DNA of 7,897 nucleotides from the NCBI GenBank assembly GCA_937895985.1, contig CALBKL010000207.1, positions 1 through 7,897 on the forward strand, given 5' to 3'. Both the position numbers and the translations under genes were made by a program. Of this stretch, positions 6,244 through 7,897 are shown in pieces; position 1 is the first letter of the stretch; each line of letters opens with the position of its first letter. The notes beneath the pieces were generated by a model. It was not told where the DNA came from. It saw nothing but the letters and a program-made list of their open reading frames with translations, and searched no databases. The stretch is from an uncultured Solobacterium sp. (GTDB lineage: Bacteria > Bacillota_I > Bacilli_A > Erysipelotrichales > Erysipelotrichaceae).

Positions 6244-7332
6244 CTACAAAGTAAATCTAAATTTTTGCCAAGGTTTTAGACTATCCAGAATAAAGAGTTC
6301 TTCTTCACGGATATGTCCAACTACATTGGTTCTTCCACTATTCTTCATATCCTGTAACGCAACCTGCAGTTCACCAGCATATGTTCCATATTCACTACTA
6401 TCAATCAATACATCACCACGATGAATCATATCTGGTGCATGGAATACATCAAAGTGATGACCTCTATATTTCACTCTACTTTGACTTGAACGAATCATGC
6501 ATGGATTTAAATCACCTCGATTTAGATGGAGTTCTTCTAATACAATCTTCTTTTCTGTTTCAGGAATATTTGGTTCAAGTTCAACTTTGAAATTTACGAC
6601 ATCTAAAGAAACATGCTTTAATGCTTCTTTCTCTGCTGCACTTGGATAACAGTTTGCGATAACAATATCATCAATCATATCTAATGCGACTAGATGTTTT
6701 AATTGAATATCAATCGGCATATGACGATGCATCTCTAATGTACATAAACCATCTGTTGTAGGCCATGGTCCATACGCTTCTTTTTCCAAAGAGCCGATAA
6801 ACGCAGCTGTTCTCAATCCATAGTGTCTAAACTTTTCAGAACATTTCAAGAAGAAATCCAAATCCAATCCTGTATAATCGTGTGGATAAAAATTATGACA
6901 TGCACACAACTGATAACGATTTGGTTGATAGTCCATGATTGTATCAATTGTATGTGTACTTGAACTCATGTTAATTTCTACTTTCAATCCATATGGATTG
7001 TATGTCATAAGCGCTTCTTCAAAACCACTGAAACCTCCATCCATACGGATACCATCCGCATGAATATCATGGAAGAATTTTAAATCTGTATAACTAACAC
7101 CCAATTCTTTAAATACAGATGGATTCACATCCAAGATAATTTCATAACCAAGACTCTTTGCGTAATCATGAATCTTTGTAAACTCTTCCTTAATTTCATT
7201 TGCTGGCTTTCTTACAGATAATAAGCAAGAAAATATTCTCTTTGCACCAATTTCACTCATTTCTTTTAAATATGCAAAGATCTCTTCAATACTACTTTTT
7301 TCTGGATAAATAGAAACTCCTAGTCTTCTCAT
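6244..7332 (-). CDS. DUF871 family protein, MupG-like 6-phospho-N-acetylmuramidase candidate
   Basis: A 362-residue protein, the usual length for the family. An N-terminal TIM-barrel-like domain (about 1-240) carries LGVSIYPE (4-11), GIRMDGGFSGFE (94-105), CHNFYPHDYTGL (145-156) and GLCTLEMHRH (195-204). A C-terminal cyclophilin-like domain (about 247-362) has the PCMIRSSQSRVKYRG stretch (277-291). The S. aureus member MupG hydrolyses MurNAc-6-phosphate-GlcNAc inside the cell during cell-wall recycling; other members sit beside cellobiose-type PTS genes and probably act on other 6-phospho-disaccharides. No murQ, murP or murR is visible here, so the MupG substrate is not assured. The start ATG overlaps the preceding peptidase stop as ATGA, and a very strong AGGAGGAG (7338-7345) precedes it, so it is translated efficiently and co-transcribed with the peptidase. 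It is the last gene of that operon, ending at the shared terminator. Older 'outer surface protein' labels do not fit: there is no signal peptide. Confidence 0.85.
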   Translation of the reverse strand: MRRLGVSIYPEKSSIEEIFAYLKEMSEIGAKRIFSCLLSVRKPANEIKEEFTKIHDYAKSLGYEIILDVNPSVFKELGVSYTDLKFFHDIHADGIRMDGGFSGFEEALMTYNPYGLKVEINMSSSTHTIDTIMDYQPNRYQLCACHNFYPHDYTGLDLDFFLKCSEKFRHYGLRTAAFIGSLEKEAYGPWPTTDGLCTLEMHRHMPIDIQLKHLVALDMIDDIVIANCYPSAAEKEALKHVSLDVVNFKVELEPNIPETEKKIVLEELHLNRGDLNPCMIRSSQSRVKYRGHHFDVFHAPDMIHRGDVLIDSSEYGTYAGELQVALQDMKNSGRTNVVGHIREEELFILDSLKPWQKFRFTL

Positions 7333-7897
7333 AACTTCTCCTCCTCTAATGGATTTTCAGGTATCTCTTCTGTACTTAATTTATATAGTGTCCATGCATA
7401 AATTTTTGCACACGCAACTAAATCATCAATATTGACCCATTCATTTGGCTGATGTGCAATTCCATTTTGTCCTGGGAAACTTGGTCCATACGGAATAATG
7501 GAATCACAAACATGGGCGTATGTTCCGCCTGTTGTTGTCGTTGGTTTAACGCTAGTATCCGTCGCTTCTTCATACGCATTTTGCATTGTCTTTACAAGCC
7601 ATGAATCTTTATGGTGTAGCACTACTGGGGAATTCGATACTAACTTCACTTCTAAACCTACTGCTTTTGTTTGAATCTGTTGCATGATCTTATCCATATC
7701 ACAAGTTGGATAACTAAGCGAGAAACGAATTCCCATCTTATTATTTGCATACAATAAAAGTTTATTGCGAATCTTCATTTCACCAAAATGTTCATCCTTT
7801 ACGGCAATACCCAATCTATCACCATTGATATTCGCATTCATAAAATATTCATTTGCAAATGCAATTACTTTCTGCTCATCACCCCAGACCTCAATGA
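7329..7897 (-). CDS. pepV: PepV-like M20 family dipeptidase, C-terminal part
   Basis: The C-terminal 188 or so residues of a protein whose 5' part lies beyond the right edge; the frame stays open to base 7895 (reading IEVWGDEQKVIAFANEYF before the internal Met at 7841). The segment matches the end of the Xaa-His dipeptidase PepV: a lid-domain stretch LGIAVKDEHFGEMKIRN, return to the catalytic domain near TTTTGGTYAHV, and PYGPSFPGQNGIAHQPNEWVNIDDL. The histidine of AHQPNE (codon 7452-7454) corresponds to the last zinc ligand of PepV; the other ligands lie outside the window. In the common form of the motif the residue after GGTYA is Arg; here it is His. PepV is a cytosolic dizinc enzyme that splits dipeptides and some tripeptides. 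Its stop overlaps the DUF871 start by four bases. Coupling to a DUF871 gene would fit use of peptides and sugars from the same polymer, for example peptidoglycan. The Met at 7841 is internal, not the start. Confidence 0.85.
   Translation of the reverse strand, partial: IEVWGDEQKVIAFANEYFMNANINGDRLGIAVKDEHFGEMKIRNKLLLYANNKMGIRFSLSYPTCDMDKIMQQIQTKAVGLEVKLVSNSPVVLHHKDSWLVKTMQNAYEEATDTSVKPTTTTGGTYAHVCDSIIPYGPSFPGQNGIAHQPNEWVNIDDLVACAKIYAWTLYKLSTEEIPENPLEEEKL

Noticed and set aside
7839..7841. ATG at 7841 as the start of a 170-residue peptidase
   Set aside because: The frame continues upstream without a stop to the window edge with PepV-like sequence, so this Met is internal to a longer gene.
1..7897. 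CRISPR array, insertion sequence, tRNA or rRNA
   Set aside because: No spaced direct repeats, transposase motifs, terminal inverted repeats or tRNA-like cloverleaf sequence was seen on either strand.

Overview
The window comes from a low-GC, Gram-positive-type bacterium (Bacillota). The evidence is AT-rich coding DNA, strong purine-rich Shine-Dalgarno sequences, tightly packed operons with ATGA overlaps, a PRD/EIIA-type PTS regulator, and YitT, PepV and DUF871 proteins. An Erysipelotrichia-like or related host-associated fermenter fits, but the sequence alone does not fix the genus.

Layout. (1) Positions 1-465, minus strand: the first 155 codons of a McrB-like AAA+ protein with a ScoMcrA-type N-terminal head. 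It runs off the left edge and has its own strong promoter (526-554). It is probably the start of a type IV restriction or related defence locus. (2) Positions 632-4149, minus strand: a compact five-gene operon in the order YitT-type membrane protein, N4-(beta-N-acetylglucosaminyl)-L-asparaginase-type Ntn hydrolase, CutC-family protein, lactose/cellobiose-class PTS EIIA, and RDD membrane protein. It ends in a clear intrinsic terminator at 587-617. (3) Positions 4150-4259: a 110-base divergent control region holding a perfect 8+8 bp palindrome. (4) Positions 4260-6167, plus strand: a PRD-containing, LicR/ManR-like regulator with a C-terminal EIIA domain. (5) Positions 6168-6243: a bidirectional terminator between convergent genes. 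(6) Positions 6244-7897, minus strand: a DUF871 (MupG-like) gene translationally coupled to the 3' end of a PepV-like M20 dipeptidase gene, which runs off the right edge.

How the parts may work together. The regulator senses PTS phosphorylation and is divergent from an operon that contains a PTS EIIA, so it most likely controls that operon. The asparaginase shows no export signal, which suggests that glycosyl-asparagine (or a phosphorylated form) is taken up and split in the cytosol. The nearby DUF871 and dipeptidase genes also fit salvage of amino sugars and peptides from glycoproteins or cell wall. This linkage is inference: no PTS EIIB or EIIC gene lies in the window.

The least ordinary items are the truncated McrB-like defence gene, the unexplained asparaginase/CutC/EIIA/YitT/RDD gene set with its palindromic control site, and the regulator's loss of two expected phosphorylation residues. 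I see no tRNA, rRNA, CRISPR array or insertion sequence.
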